A model generated the notes under the pieces. It saw only the letters and a list, made by a program, of their open reading frames with translations. It made no database searches and was not told where the DNA came from. Positions 1 to 8,791 of a DNA stretch of 64,000 nucleotides are shown one piece after another. Made by a program: the position numbers and the translations under genes. Numbering within the stretch: position 1 is the stretch's first letter; every line of letters starts with the position of its first letter. This DNA is from Terrabacter sp. 28 (GTDB lineage: Bacteria; Actinomycetota; Actinomycetes; Actinomycetales; Dermatophilaceae): positions 1 to 64,000 of the forward strand of contig JYOE01000011.1 of NCBI GenBank assembly GCA_000955875.1, read 5' to 3'.

Positions 1-16
1 ACCTAAGCAGATATGC

Positions 17-30
17 AGAACAAATGTTCG
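17..30. promoter_or_regulatory. SOS (LexA) box-like dyad
   Basis: The sequence AGAACAAATGTTCG matches the Gram-positive/actinobacterial LexA operator CGAAC-N4-GTTCG at all but the first base, and the right flank (GA) continues the palindrome. It lies 106 bp beyond the 3' end of the nuclease-helicase gene, so if functional it most likely serves a gene to the left of the window. The regulated gene is not visible. Confidence 0.4.
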
Positions 31-135
31 ACAACATGGCAAGGGGTGCGGAATATCTGTGGACAACGAGTTCGACTGCGCCACAGTGCGACTGGCGGCA
101 GACCCACCCTTGGCAGGGCCCGGTCGAGGCCGAGC

Positions 136-3100
136 TCAGACCGCCTTGGCCTCGTCGACGTAGCGGCACAGCGCGTTGACCGCGCGCAGCTCGTCCGGCG
201 TGTGCACCTCGGCGTCGGTGAGCAGCGGGCTGCCGACGAGCACGGCCATGGCCTTCGCGCGGGAGATCGCGACGTTGAGCCGGTGCAGGTCGTACAGGAA
301 CGAGACTCCGCGTGGCGCGAGCGCCGCGGTCGTGCTGGCCATCGAGTAGATGACCACCGCTCCCTGCTGACCCTGGAACTTGTCCACGGTCCCGACCCTG
401 GCTCCCGCGGGCAGCGCGGACGCGAGCGTGGCGACGTGGGCGTTGTACGGCGCCACGACCAGGATGTCGTCGATGCCGATGGGCCTGGTCACCCCAGCGG
501 CGTCGGTCCACGTGCCGCTGAGCAGGTCGGCCACGAGCTCGCTCACGACAGCGGCCTCCTGCCGGCTCGACTGCTCGCAAGGCTCGTCGTGCTCGACGGG
601 GACCCACCTGAGCCCGTCCCCGGAGAGGGCTCCCGGCGCGTCGACTGCGAGCAGGTCGCGGCCGGGTGCGGACTCGAGCCGACCCTCGTAGGCGAGCTCG
701 GACACGAACGCGGTGAGCGAGGGGTGCATGCGGTGCGTGCGGTCGAGGAACACCCCGCGGTGAGGCGGGATGACGTCGTGCACTCCCCCGTCGTCGTCGG
801 TGCGCACGTGGTCGAGCGCCGAGACACCCGAGCCGTAGGGGTGGACAGCCTTTGTCGGCTGGGTCAGCTGCTGCGGATCGCCCAGCAGGACAAGAGATCT
901 GGCTGCCGGAGCGACCGCGACCGCGTTCGCGAGCGAGAACTGGCCCGCCTCGTCGATGACGAGCACGTCGACGGAGTCGACCATGTCTTCGCGCGACCAG
1001 AGCCAGGCGGTGCCGCCGACGAGGTTGGCCTCGCCGCTCGCGAGAGCCGCCGCGATCTGCGCGTTGTCGGTGGTGTGTCGGATCAGCGCGTTGGGGTCGT
1101 CGGGCTCGGCACCCTCCTCGGCGTTGGTGCCGTCCTTGTGCCACGCAGGACGCTGCACCTCGTCGACGAGGTTCAGCACGACGGCGTGGGACTGCGCCGT
1201 GACGCCCACCCGCAGGCCCGCGTCGAGCAGCTCGCGGATGAGCGCAGAGCCGGCGTAGGTCTTGCCCGTGCCGGGAGGGCCTTGGACCGCCAGCACCTCA
1301 CCGTCCAGGCCGAGGCCGACGCGCACGACGACGTCCTTGGGCGCTTCACCCTCGCGAGGCCGCAGCACGTCGGGGGGCGGCACGACGCGGTCCAGGAGGC
1401 GCGTGGCGAGGTTGCTGCGTCCGCCGAGGACCAGCGCGCCGGTGCGGGCGATGCTGGCCCGCAGCTCCTTGTCCATGACCGGGCCCGGGCCGCCCAGGCC
1501 CCGTGGCCGCGGCGGCTCGAGCGACTTCTTCATCGACAGCTCGACCCAGCCGTCGACGGCGTCGAGGCCGACGACCTTGCCGACGGGGGCGTGCGTGTCG
1601 ACGTCCGGCACATACTTGCCGACGGCCACCTTGCAGTCCTGCGGCGGGAACGAGTAGCGCCAGACCTTGCTGCGCTTGACGATCCGCATCTCCTCTGGCT
1701 CGCCGAGGTCGCCGATGGCAGTGCCGTCCTCGACGAGCTCGGCCGTCTCGAGCTCCTTGTAGCGGAAGAAGTCCCACCACTCGGGGCGCTTCTCACGCCG
1801 GTGCCAGCCGACGAGCCCGGCAATCAGGTGGTGCCCGGCGTCGACGAGGGACTCGGCGAGCTGGATCTCGGCCCGCTCCTCGTCGCCGATCTCGCGCAGC
1901 TCCTCGGGCACCGGTCGGGCCAGATCGTGCCCGGACGCGGCCAGCTCGGCCCGCCGCGCCTCGAGCCAGTCGTGGAGGGCGAGGGTGGAGCGGACGTCCT
2001 CCTCGTTGTAGCGGCGGATGTCGTCGAGGATCGTCTGGTCGGGATCGCCGTCGTCACGGCCGGCGAGCCAGCGTTCGTACTCGACCACGGACGACAGGCC
2101 GTCGGCGACGCCGTCACCCTCGGCCTTGCGCGTGTGGCCCCAGTAGAACTCCTCGAGCTTCTTGATGGAGTAGGAGCCCTTGCTGATGCGCACGCCCTGT
2201 CGGACGACGGCGTAGAGGTCGACGAAGACCTCGTGGCGAAGCAGCTGGTCCAGCTCGGCCTCGCGGGTGGCGTGCTGTCCGACGAGCCGTTTGAGGGCGG
2301 TCGTCTCGTAGGGCGCGTAGTGGTAGACGTGCATTCCGGGATGCAGCCGCCAGCGCTCGGTGAGCCAGTCGAGCAGGTTGGACGTGAGGCGCCCCTCCTC
2401 GTCGAAGTCATGAGCCCAGAACTCGACGAACTCCCCCTGCCGTGTCCAGATGCCGGCGAGGTACTCGCGGCCGGCGCCACCGTCGGCCCACGGGTCTCCC
2501 TCGAAGTCGAGGTAGACGTCGCCGTCGTCGGGCTCGGGCAGCATCTGCAGGCCGCGCGCCGGCTCGGGGTCGAGCAGCTCGTACTGCGCCCGCCCCGTCT
2601 CGCGCTCGGCGAGCTGGAGCCGGGCCTGCTGGAGCAGGCGGCGGCGGGTGCCCGTCGAGAGGCGGGGCGCGAGCTGCTCGTCGGTCGAGGCGGCCAGGGC
2701 GCGCAGCGTCGGGATGCCCAGGTCGATGAGGGCGGCCCGGTGGTCGGCGCGCATGCCCGCGACCTGGATGAGGTCGTCACGGTCGAGCCACTCCTGCGCG
2801 CACCGCTCCTTCCAGCGGCACTGGCCGCAGTGCTGGACACGGGACGACTCGGTCTCGCGCGGGTTGGCGATGGCGTCGAGCAGCTCGGCCCGCCGGCGGC
2901 GCGCATAGGGGGCCACGTCGACGAGACGCCACGGGTGCGCCTCGGTGTCGCCGGTGACGACCGTCAGCCACTGCGGAGGCACACCCTGCAACGTCTCGAG
3001 GCGGGCGGCATACGTCGCCATCTGCAGCAGCGCCGGCACCTTGAGCCGGCGGGCGAGCTTGGTGTCGGCGATGTCGTAGCGCCACGGGCCCAGGTCGCTG

Positions 3101-3486
3101 CGTCCACCCTCGGGGAGGTCGACGCGCAGGAGGAAGTCGGCGAGGCCGACCCAGTGACCGTCGTAGAAGGTGGCCTGGTAGATCACGTCGACGCCGCGAC
3201 GCATGGCGTCGACGGTCGCCGCCTCGGCGGCGATGCCGCGCAGGCCGAGCGCCGCGATGTCCTCGACGACGCGACCCTCTGCGACGAGCCGGTCGAGGTA
3301 GGCGCGCTCGTGCTCGAGTCCCTTGGTGAAGACGAGGTTGAGCGAGTCGTCGGCGCCAGAGGGCTGGGCGCCGCGCGTCTCGGCGGCGTCGAGCGCGGCG
3401 AGGTCGAGGGTGGTGATGTGCGCGCAGGCGACGTGCTTGGTGAGGTCCGTCGGGCTCAGGACCAGGTGGCCGTCGATGCGCTGCAT
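136..3486 (-). CDS. TM0106-type RecB-like nuclease / SF1 helicase fusion
   Basis: A 1116-residue multidomain DNA-processing protein. The N-terminal third is RecB-like, with an acidic/DTK motif (DIADTK) followed by a cysteine cluster (HCGQCRWKERC). The middle carries an RNase H/DnaQ-like core beginning VYLDFEGDP and ending with YNEEDVRSTLALHDWL. The C-terminal third is a DNA2/UPF1-type superfamily-1 helicase with Walker A GPPGTGKT near residues 735-742, DEAG near 845 and LNVAISRAK near the end. This layout is that of the TM0106 family putative nuclease-helicases, of unproven function. ATG at 3486 is chosen because the sequence MQRIDGHLVLSPTDL begins the recognisable family homology; upstream codons are low-complexity. 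The mcrBC pair lies on the same strand 0.9 kb upstream, so a DNA repair or defence role is inferred. Confidence 0.85.
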   Translation of the reverse strand: MQRIDGHLVLSPTDLTKHVACAHITTLDLAALDAAETRGAQPSGADDSLNLVFTKGLEHERAYLDRLVAEGRVVEDIAALGLRGIAAEAATVDAMRRGVDVIYQATFYDGHWVGLADFLLRVDLPEGGRSDLGPWRYDIADTKLARRLKVPALLQMATYAARLETLQGVPPQWLTVVTGDTEAHPWRLVDVAPYARRRRAELLDAIANPRETESSRVQHCGQCRWKERCAQEWLDRDDLIQVAGMRADHRAALIDLGIPTLRALAASTDEQLAPRLSTGTRRRLLQQARLQLAERETGRAQYELLDPEPARGLQMLPEPDDGDVYLDFEGDPWADGGAGREYLAGIWTRQGEFVEFWAHDFDEEGRLTSNLLDWLTERWRLHPGMHVYHYAPYETTALKRLVGQHATREAELDQLLRHEVFVDLYAVVRQGVRISKGSYSIKKLEEFYWGHTRKAEGDGVADGLSSVVEYERWLAGRDDGDPDQTILDDIRRYNEEDVRSTLALHDWLEARRAELAASGHDLARPVPEELREIGDEERAEIQLAESLVDAGHHLIAGLVGWHRREKRPEWWDFFRYKELETAELVEDGTAIGDLGEPEEMRIVKRSKVWRYSFPPQDCKVAVGKYVPDVDTHAPVGKVVGLDAVDGWVELSMKKSLEPPRPRGLGGPGPVMDKELRASIARTGALVLGGRSNLATRLLDRVVPPPDVLRPREGEAPKDVVVRVGLGLDGEVLAVQGPPGTGKTYAGSALIRELLDAGLRVGVTAQSHAVVLNLVDEVQRPAWHKDGTNAEEGAEPDDPNALIRHTTDNAQIAAALASGEANLVGGTAWLWSREDMVDSVDVLVIDEAGQFSLANAVAVAPAARSLVLLGDPQQLTQPTKAVHPYGSGVSALDHVRTDDDGGVHDVIPPHRGVFLDRTHRMHPSLTAFVSELAYEGRLESAPGRDLLAVDAPGALSGDGLRWVPVEHDEPCEQSSRQEAAVVSELVADLLSGTWTDAAGVTRPIGIDDILVVAPYNAHVATLASALPAGARVGTVDKFQGQQGAVVIYSMASTTAALAPRGVSFLYDLHRLNVAISRAKAMAVLVGSPLLTDAEVHTPDELRAVNALCRYVDEAKAV

Positions 3487-3561
3487 GCCGCCGAGTATGC
3501 CGTCCGCCACCGACAGGCAGACGCCGACCCGGCTCCTCAGCCACCCTTTTGGCACAGCAGG

Positions 3562-3589
3562 AAGGCGGCCCTCCGAAGAGGGCCGCCTT
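3562..3589 (-). terminator. Hairpin terminator after doxX-like gene
   Basis: Perfect 12-bp inverted repeat (AAGGCGGCCCTC / GAGGGCCGCCTT) around a CGAA tetraloop, 66 bp past the stop of the DoxX-family gene and before the nuclease-helicase start. There is no strong U-tract, as is common in high-GC genomes. It suggests the two genes are separate transcription units. Confidence 0.7.
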
Positions 3590-3655
3590 GCGTGCTCGGG
3601 CCGGATCCGGGCCCTTGCCGGTGGCCGCGGCGCGAGGGCCGCGGCCACCGCCTCC

Positions 3656-4255
3656 TCACCGCAGGAGGCCGTTACCGACGTGGCGGCCCCACCACTTGCC
3701 CAGGCCCCAGGTGTCGCCTGCGAGAGTCGCAGCGAGCACCGCGATGCCGAGGGCCTCGATCCAGTGGCTGTCGATGAGCGGGTTGGTGTAGGCGCCGGTG
3801 GTGCCGAGAGGGAACTCGGCGAGGTACATCAGCGCCAGGAGGAGTGCACCGGTCCAGGCCGCGATCTTGAGGCCTGCGCCGGCGAGGAGTGCGACACCGA
3901 TGCCGAGGAGGCCGGCCATGAACAGCCAGTCGGCCCACGGGCCGGCGATGCTCTTGAAGAAGCTGGCGAACGGGCCTTCAGCGTTCTTCATGAAGCCCTG
4001 TGCCGGGGTGCCGCCGTTGACCCAGGCCCTGGCGGCGGGGGTCATGTAGCCCAGTCCGAACATCTTGTCGAAGAAGGGCCAGAGGAAGGTGAAGCCGAGC
4101 ACGATGCGCAGACCGGCGAGCAGACGACGGGCCACGACCGAACGAACCACCTCCTCCTGGAAGGTCACGACACCGTGGGTCGGCGTGTGGTCGATGACGC
4201 TGGCCGCACCCTTGGCTGTGTCGTGAACGCGTGTGTCGCGGTGGATGGTGCGCAT
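3656..4255 (-). CDS. DoxX family membrane protein
   Basis: A 199-residue integral membrane protein of the DoxX/DoxD family, with about four hydrophobic helices from residue 45 onward and the typical N-terminal segment RRLLAGLRIVLGFTFLWPF. Family members include subunits of thiosulfate:quinone oxidoreductase and partners in oxidative-stress or redox complexes; the substrate here is unknown. ATG at 4255 is preferred over the in-frame TTG at 4264 because a GGAG stretch sits 10 bases upstream of it. Two TACTAC...GTAG dyads lie in its promoter. It sits between mcrC and the nuclease-helicase, but with its own promoter and terminator it is probably an independent unit. Confidence 0.85.
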   Translation of the reverse strand: MRTIHRDTRVHDTAKGAASVIDHTPTHGVVTFQEEVVRSVVARRLLAGLRIVLGFTFLWPFFDKMFGLGYMTPAARAWVNGGTPAQGFMKNAEGPFASFFKSIAGPWADWLFMAGLLGIGVALLAGAGLKIAAWTGALLLALMYLAEFPLGTTGAYTNPLIDSHWIEALGIAVLAATLAGDTWGLGKWWGRHVGNGLLR

Positions 4256-4302
4256 GGAACTCAACTCCAGAACTCGGTGTGTTCCGGCAGCTTCTCTGTC
4301 GG

Positions 4303-4346
4303 TACTACAAAGCGTAGTAATGACGTTCGGCTACTACAAGGAGTAG
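4303..4346 (-). promoter_or_regulatory. Twin operator dyads in doxX-like promoter
   Basis: Two 15-base copies, TACTACAAAGCGTAG (4303-4317) and TACTACAAGGAGTAG (4332-4346), start 29 bp apart with two mismatches. The first extends to a perfect TACTAC-N5-GTAGTA dyad. On the minus strand a possible -35 TTGTAG lies in the upper copy and a possible -10 TACGCT, 17 bp away, in the lower one, so a bound repressor would occlude the promoter. The ACTAC/GTAGT arms resemble operators of the BlaI/MecI/CopY family; no such regulator gene is in the window. Confidence 0.55.
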
Positions 4347-4371
4347 GAGTGTGATCTGTGAGATAGGTGGT

Positions 4372-5604
4372 TCAGCGACGGGAACGGATCAGCGTGGGCA
4401 CCTCGAGCTCACCCGGTGCGTCCGCGAGCTCGCGCACGAGGTCGGCGAGCGCGTCGAGCGACTTGCACACGGCGGCATACGACCCGTCGAGCCGGATCGG
4501 ACGGCACAGGATGCGCGTGCCCGCGTTGCGGATGACGATCTCGGATTCGGGAGCCCGGTCGCTGTTGCAGTGCACGAGCACACCCGTCGGCAGCCCGAGG
4601 GCGGTCGTGTACGCGATGAGCTCGAGGTAGTCGCGCGAGGCCATGTAGCCGTCGGCACCCATCGAGTACTTCGCGTCGCCGACGAGGACGACCTCGCTGC
4701 CCCGGCGTACGACGAGGTCGGGCGCCATCGTGACCGCGCGTCCCTCGTCGAGCCACACGTCCTCGTCGCTCTCGATGCGCAGGTCGGGCGCGAGACGCAG
4801 GTCCAGCTCCTGGGCGATCCAGCGCTGGAAGAGGTCGTCCATGTCGACCATGAGGCTGTTGGCCTGCTGGTCGCCGGCCTCGTGGCTGAGCGACATCGCC
4901 TGCAGCACAAGGCGGCTCAGGCGCATCGCGTCCTCGTAGTGCTCGTTGAGGCGCGTGATCGGCAGCGGGGCCGTGTGCTTCGTGGCTGGCGTGTCGGCGA
5001 CGCCGTCGAAACGACCGAGGACGCGCAGGGCCTCGCGCCTCACGTGCGGCGCGAGCTGGGGCCACGCGAGCATCGCTTGAAGCGTGCAGCGGAAGAGCTG
5101 GTTCTCGACGATGTCGGCCGTGAAGTCGTCGAACCGGCACTGCGGCTCGGCAGCGCTCCACGGGCGGCGGGCGAACTCCTCGACGAGCAGCCGGCCGCGA
5201 ATGGTCCGCATCCGCTCCTCGCGAGGGACGTAGCCGTGCACGAGGCCGCGCATCGTCGCCGAGTCGATGAGCCGGATCGCGAAGTAGGCCACGCCGTCGA
5301 TCAGCTCGTCGGTGTCGCTCCAGGTCACGTGCTCGTGGTCGAAGGCGTCGGGTGAGACCCCCGCCCCGAGCATCGCGAAGAAGTTGGTGACCGACACCTT
5401 CGGCATGACGCGGACGACCAAGCCCGGCACGGCGAGGGCGCCCACCCAGCTCGTCGCCCCGATCGTGACGACGTCGGGGTCGGCCGTCGCGTGGATGACG
5501 AGCCGCTCCCCCGCCGCCGCCACGAGGGCGGCGCGGGTGTCGCGGGACAGCCGGACCGGCCCCGAGCGTCCGTGCTCGGGGATCGGGGGCAGCTCGATGG
5601 TCAT
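4372..5604 (-). CDS. mcrC: McrC family restriction endonuclease subunit
   Basis: A 410-residue homologue of McrC, the nuclease partner of the McrB motor in modification-dependent (type IV) restriction. The N-terminal half holds the McrC beta-rich domain (VVRVMPKVSVTNFFAMLGAG). The C-terminal half holds the PD-(D/E)xK nuclease core: PDLVV at about residue 295 and DAK at about 310-312. It begins seven bases after the mcrB stop, so the two are cotranscribed. In known systems McrC joins an McrB hexamer and cleaves DNA carrying modified cytosine; the recognised modification or sequence here is not predictable. Confidence 0.9.
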   Translation of the reverse strand: MTIELPPIPEHGRSGPVRLSRDTRAALVAAAGERLVIHATADPDVVTIGATSWVGALAVPGLVVRVMPKVSVTNFFAMLGAGVSPDAFDHEHVTWSDTDELIDGVAYFAIRLIDSATMRGLVHGYVPREERMRTIRGRLLVEEFARRPWSAAEPQCRFDDFTADIVENQLFRCTLQAMLAWPQLAPHVRREALRVLGRFDGVADTPATKHTAPLPITRLNEHYEDAMRLSRLVLQAMSLSHEAGDQQANSLMVDMDDLFQRWIAQELDLRLAPDLRIESDEDVWLDEGRAVTMAPDLVVRRGSEVVLVGDAKYSMGADGYMASRDYLELIAYTTALGLPTGVLVHCNSDRAPESEIVIRNAGTRILCRPIRLDGSYAAVCKSLDALADLVRELADAPGELEVPTLIRSRR

Positions 5605-5611
5605 CGGCTCG

Positions 5612-8431
5612 TCACGGTCGCGTCAGGTCGAGCTGCTGGCCGTAGCGGGCCAACACGTTCTCCCAGCGGAACTGGGCCAGCTCGTGCTCGCGTCCGTAGA
5701 GCTGGTCCTCGATGAAGGGGTAGACGTTGTAGTCCCAGATGCGCCGCAGCGTCGCCTCGTCGCCGTCGAGCCCGGGACGCATGAAGTACGAGTGGCCGAT
5801 CTGCAGGTGCGGGCCCCGCAGCGCGCGCCGCAGGTCCTCGTTGACGCGGTCGACGAGGTTGGCGACCCACACCGGACCGTCGTGGGCCTCGAGCCAGCGG
5901 CGGAGCAGACCCTCCATCGGTCCGTCGTGCGGCATGAACGGCACGAAGTCGAAGCGGCGGCGCAGGGCCGCGTCGACGAGCGCGATCGACCGGTCGGCAG
6001 TGTTCATGGTGCCGATGAAGTAGAGGTTCGGCGGCAGCTCGAAGCCCTCGTCGGGGCGGTAGCTCGTCTTGACCGAGTGCGAGCGGTACTCGAGCAGGAA
6101 GAGCAGCTCACCGAAGACCCGCGGCAGGTTCGCACGGTTGATCTCGTCGATGATCATGATGTGCGGCGTCAGCGGGTCGGCCTCGGCCGCCTCGGCGAGC
6201 AGCGCGAGCGGACCCTTGCGCAGCTCGTAGACCATCTGGCCCTGGTGGTCGATCTGCGGCCGAAAACCCTCGAAGAAGTCCTCGTAGCTGCTGCTCGGGT
6301 GGAACTGGACGATGTCGCGCTTCGCCGGGTCGGGCTGGAGGGCCTGGGCGAACCGCTGCGCGAGGTAGGTCTTGCCGGTGCCGGGAGGGCCGTAGAAGAT
6401 GACCTGCTTCTTCTCCTCCAGCAGCGCGCGGATCTCGCGGAGGAAGTCCTCCTCGATGAGCAGCTCCTGGGCCGCCTCGCCGAGCGCGTCGTGGTCGGGC
6501 ATGAGCGCCTTGTCGGAGCGGCGCATGAGCCAGTACGCGAGCTGCGCCTGCCCCCACGGGTCGTCCGGCAGCAGCGGGTCGAGCGTCTGCTTGAGCAGGG
6601 CGTTGGTCTCGACGTGGGTGCGACCGCGCGACTTGCCGTCGGTCCAGCGGGCGGGGCCGCCGAGCCGGGTGAGCATGGCGATCTTGCCCGAGTCACCGCC
6701 CAGGGCGAAGAGCGGCAGCCAGTGCTCCGGGTGGGCGATGGCGAAGAGCTTGAGCACGACGCTCTCGCCGAATCCCTGCACGGGCACGTCGTCGGAGCCG
6801 AGGACGCGGTTGATCCGCTCCTCGTCGCGCCCCTCGCCCCACAGCAGCTCGCGCACCATGAGCCGGAGCTCGTCGATGCCGGTGGCGTCGAGGGCGTTGA
6901 TGCTGCTGATCAGCACGGACTGGGCGCCGATGTCGCCGTAGCCGCGCGTCGAGACGATGCGCTTGAAGGTCGCGAGGTCGAAGTCCTCGAGGCCCTCGCG
7001 GGAGACACAGGCGGCGAAGACGCGCCGCTGCTCCTGGTGCCAGGCGTCGCGCTCGCTCGGGTAGGGCCGCTCGGTGCGGAAGATCTCGACCTCGCTCTCG
7101 AGGTCGACCATCGCGGCGAGCTCGAGGCTGGGGTCGTCGAGGGGACCACGCTGGCTGGAGGTCATGAAGCGCAGCAGCGGCGTCAGCGTACGGGCGGTGG
7201 CGATGATCTCGTCGACGAAGTCGGCACGACCCAGCGCCTCGTCGCCCTTCCACCAGCGCCCGACGAACGCCTCGCCGGACGGGTACTCGCGGCCGGCCGG
7301 CTCGAGGCGGTCGGCGCGGCCGTCCTCGTGGACCTTGAAGAAGGTCAGGCCACGCGGCAGGTGCTCCTGCACGATCGTGCCCACCTCGCGGTGCTGCTCG
7401 TCGCTCTCGCCCTCCCAGCCACCGTGCAGGCCGAACGCGACGCCGGACGGGGTGACCCACAGGCGGAAGCCCGGGGCGCCGGCGCCGCCGACGAGGATCC
7501 ACGCGGCATACAGGTCGGAGCGGTAGGCGGCGTCCTCGCCCGCGTGCTGCTGCAGGGCCAGGGTGGGGGCCTCGAGGTAGAGGCCGGTCTCGGCCGAGAG
7601 CCGTTCGATGAGGCTGTCGGAGATGTGGTCGGCCTCGCCGCGCAGCTGGCGCGCCAGGTCGGCGGCGCGCTCCTCGCGCTTGCCGTTGCTGTAGCCCGAC
7701 GAGGGGCGGAAGTCGGCGGCGATCTCGGCGGCCTCGACGCAGACGTCGAGAGCGCTGGGGGCGATGCCCACGAACGCCTCGGTCTCCTTGAGGTACCAGA
7801 GGATGCGGGCTGCGTACTTGGGGTCCTCGGGGCGCAGTGCGCCGCAGAGGTCGGCGAACGCGACGTAGCGCTCGGCGTGGCTCAGGCCGCGCTCGAGCCA
7901 GCCTAGCCGCTGGAGCATGTGCGGGGCGTTCTCCCACATGAGCGGCCACTCGCCGCCGTCGTCGGTCGACCAGAAGAGCGAGAGGACGTATGCCGTGTGG
8001 CCGGGCCCGGGGGCGCGCTGACCCCGGGCGCCCCCGCGCGCGAGGAACGCCTCCATCGACTGGAGCTTGTCGGCCGCGTCCTGCGGCGAGGCCGGGGTCT
8101 GCAGGGTCAGCTTGAGGAGGTCGACGACCTCGGCGTACTCCTCCTCGGCACGCCGGACCAGGGCGGCCAGCCACGGGCCACCGATCGGCCCGAAGCCGAC
8201 GTAGGGCCCGTCCTTGCGGGTCCACTGGTTCATCGCCTCCTTGAAGGCGAGGAGGTCGCTGGAGGCCACGAGGTCGGCGAGGATCTCCCGCAGCTCCCCA
8301 TTGCGTGCCGCGCGCTCGGAGTCGAGCTCGGCGAACAGTGCCTGGGCGTCCTTGTCGGCCTCGGCGGCACGTTCGATCAACGCGTACTTCGCGCGCCAAC
8401 GCTTGACGTCGACGCTGTCGGTGCGAGACAT
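5612..8431 (-). CDS. mcrB: McrB-type AAA+ GTPase with long N-terminal domain
   Basis: A 939-residue protein. The last 260 residues form an McrB AAA+ module: Walker A GPPGTGKT (about 680-687), Walker B MIIDEINRANLPRVF (about 758) and the McrB signature MNTADRS (about 809). The unusually long N-terminal region contains a segment around residues 315-430 (AAWILVGG...FRLWVTPSGVAF) resembling the MrcB-N/DUF3578 type of DNA-recognition domain, then a mostly helical linker. Start ATG 8431 has GGGAG five bases upstream; an in-frame GTG at 8452 lacks this. It forms an operon with mcrC. E. coli McrB is about half this size, so target recognition may differ. Confidence 0.88.
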   Translation of the reverse strand: MSRTDSVDVKRWRAKYALIERAAEADKDAQALFAELDSERAARNGELREILADLVASSDLLAFKEAMNQWTRKDGPYVGFGPIGGPWLAALVRRAEEEYAEVVDLLKLTLQTPASPQDAADKLQSMEAFLARGGARGQRAPGPGHTAYVLSLFWSTDDGGEWPLMWENAPHMLQRLGWLERGLSHAERYVAFADLCGALRPEDPKYAARILWYLKETEAFVGIAPSALDVCVEAAEIAADFRPSSGYSNGKREERAADLARQLRGEADHISDSLIERLSAETGLYLEAPTLALQQHAGEDAAYRSDLYAAWILVGGAGAPGFRLWVTPSGVAFGLHGGWEGESDEQHREVGTIVQEHLPRGLTFFKVHEDGRADRLEPAGREYPSGEAFVGRWWKGDEALGRADFVDEIIATARTLTPLLRFMTSSQRGPLDDPSLELAAMVDLESEVEIFRTERPYPSERDAWHQEQRRVFAACVSREGLEDFDLATFKRIVSTRGYGDIGAQSVLISSINALDATGIDELRLMVRELLWGEGRDEERINRVLGSDDVPVQGFGESVVLKLFAIAHPEHWLPLFALGGDSGKIAMLTRLGGPARWTDGKSRGRTHVETNALLKQTLDPLLPDDPWGQAQLAYWLMRRSDKALMPDHDALGEAAQELLIEEDFLREIRALLEEKKQVIFYGPPGTGKTYLAQRFAQALQPDPAKRDIVQFHPSSSYEDFFEGFRPQIDHQGQMVYELRKGPLALLAEAAEADPLTPHIMIIDEINRANLPRVFGELLFLLEYRSHSVKTSYRPDEGFELPPNLYFIGTMNTADRSIALVDAALRRRFDFVPFMPHDGPMEGLLRRWLEAHDGPVWVANLVDRVNEDLRRALRGPHLQIGHSYFMRPGLDGDEATLRRIWDYNVYPFIEDQLYGREHELAQFRWENVLARYGQQLDLTRP

Positions 8432-8791
8432 GGGGCTCCCTTGCACGCCCACTTCTAGGGCGAAATAGCTACTGCGCGCGTGGAGGTGCGCACAGGACCG
8501 CGGAAAGGTTACCTGCCAGTCGCCCGTGCTCCGAAACTCGTGGGTGTGTCACCGGTGAAACCCCGGAATCGCAGCGTCGAACGGCCCCTGACGGCAGCGA
8601 ATCGTCACCATTGTCACCCGTTGGGCCGGCGGAAGCGAACTCGGGGGGCTGTGGACGACGGGCGTCGCTCGGGGTGCGGCTCGGGCAGGATGGCTCTAGG
8701 TTCCGAGGAGGAACCGAGCGGGCGCGACGGCCTTCAGACGACGCAACCGCCGACACCACGCACGATGATCGACGATCGACAGGGGACGCCG
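8432..8791. other. Intergenic region between divergent mcrB and DUF6318 genes
   Basis: A 360-bp divergent gap holding the promoters of both neighbours. A minus-strand TAGCTATTT stretch about 35 bp upstream of mcrB could be its -10 region. TCACCGGTGA (8549-8558) is a 10-bp palindrome, and GGTTCC-N5-GGAACC (8699-8715) is a short dyad ahead of the lipoprotein gene. No coding sequence is convincing here. Confidence 0.4.

Noticed and set aside
13-3777. Very long plus-strand open frame opposite the nuclease-helicase
   Set aside because: Composition is Arg/Val/Glu/Leu/Gly-biased antisense of a high-GC gene, with no family resemblance; the minus-strand frame carries clear motifs.
5312-7906. Long plus-strand open frame opposite mcrBC
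   Set aside because: Antisense shadow produced by codon-position GC bias; no domain or ribosome site.
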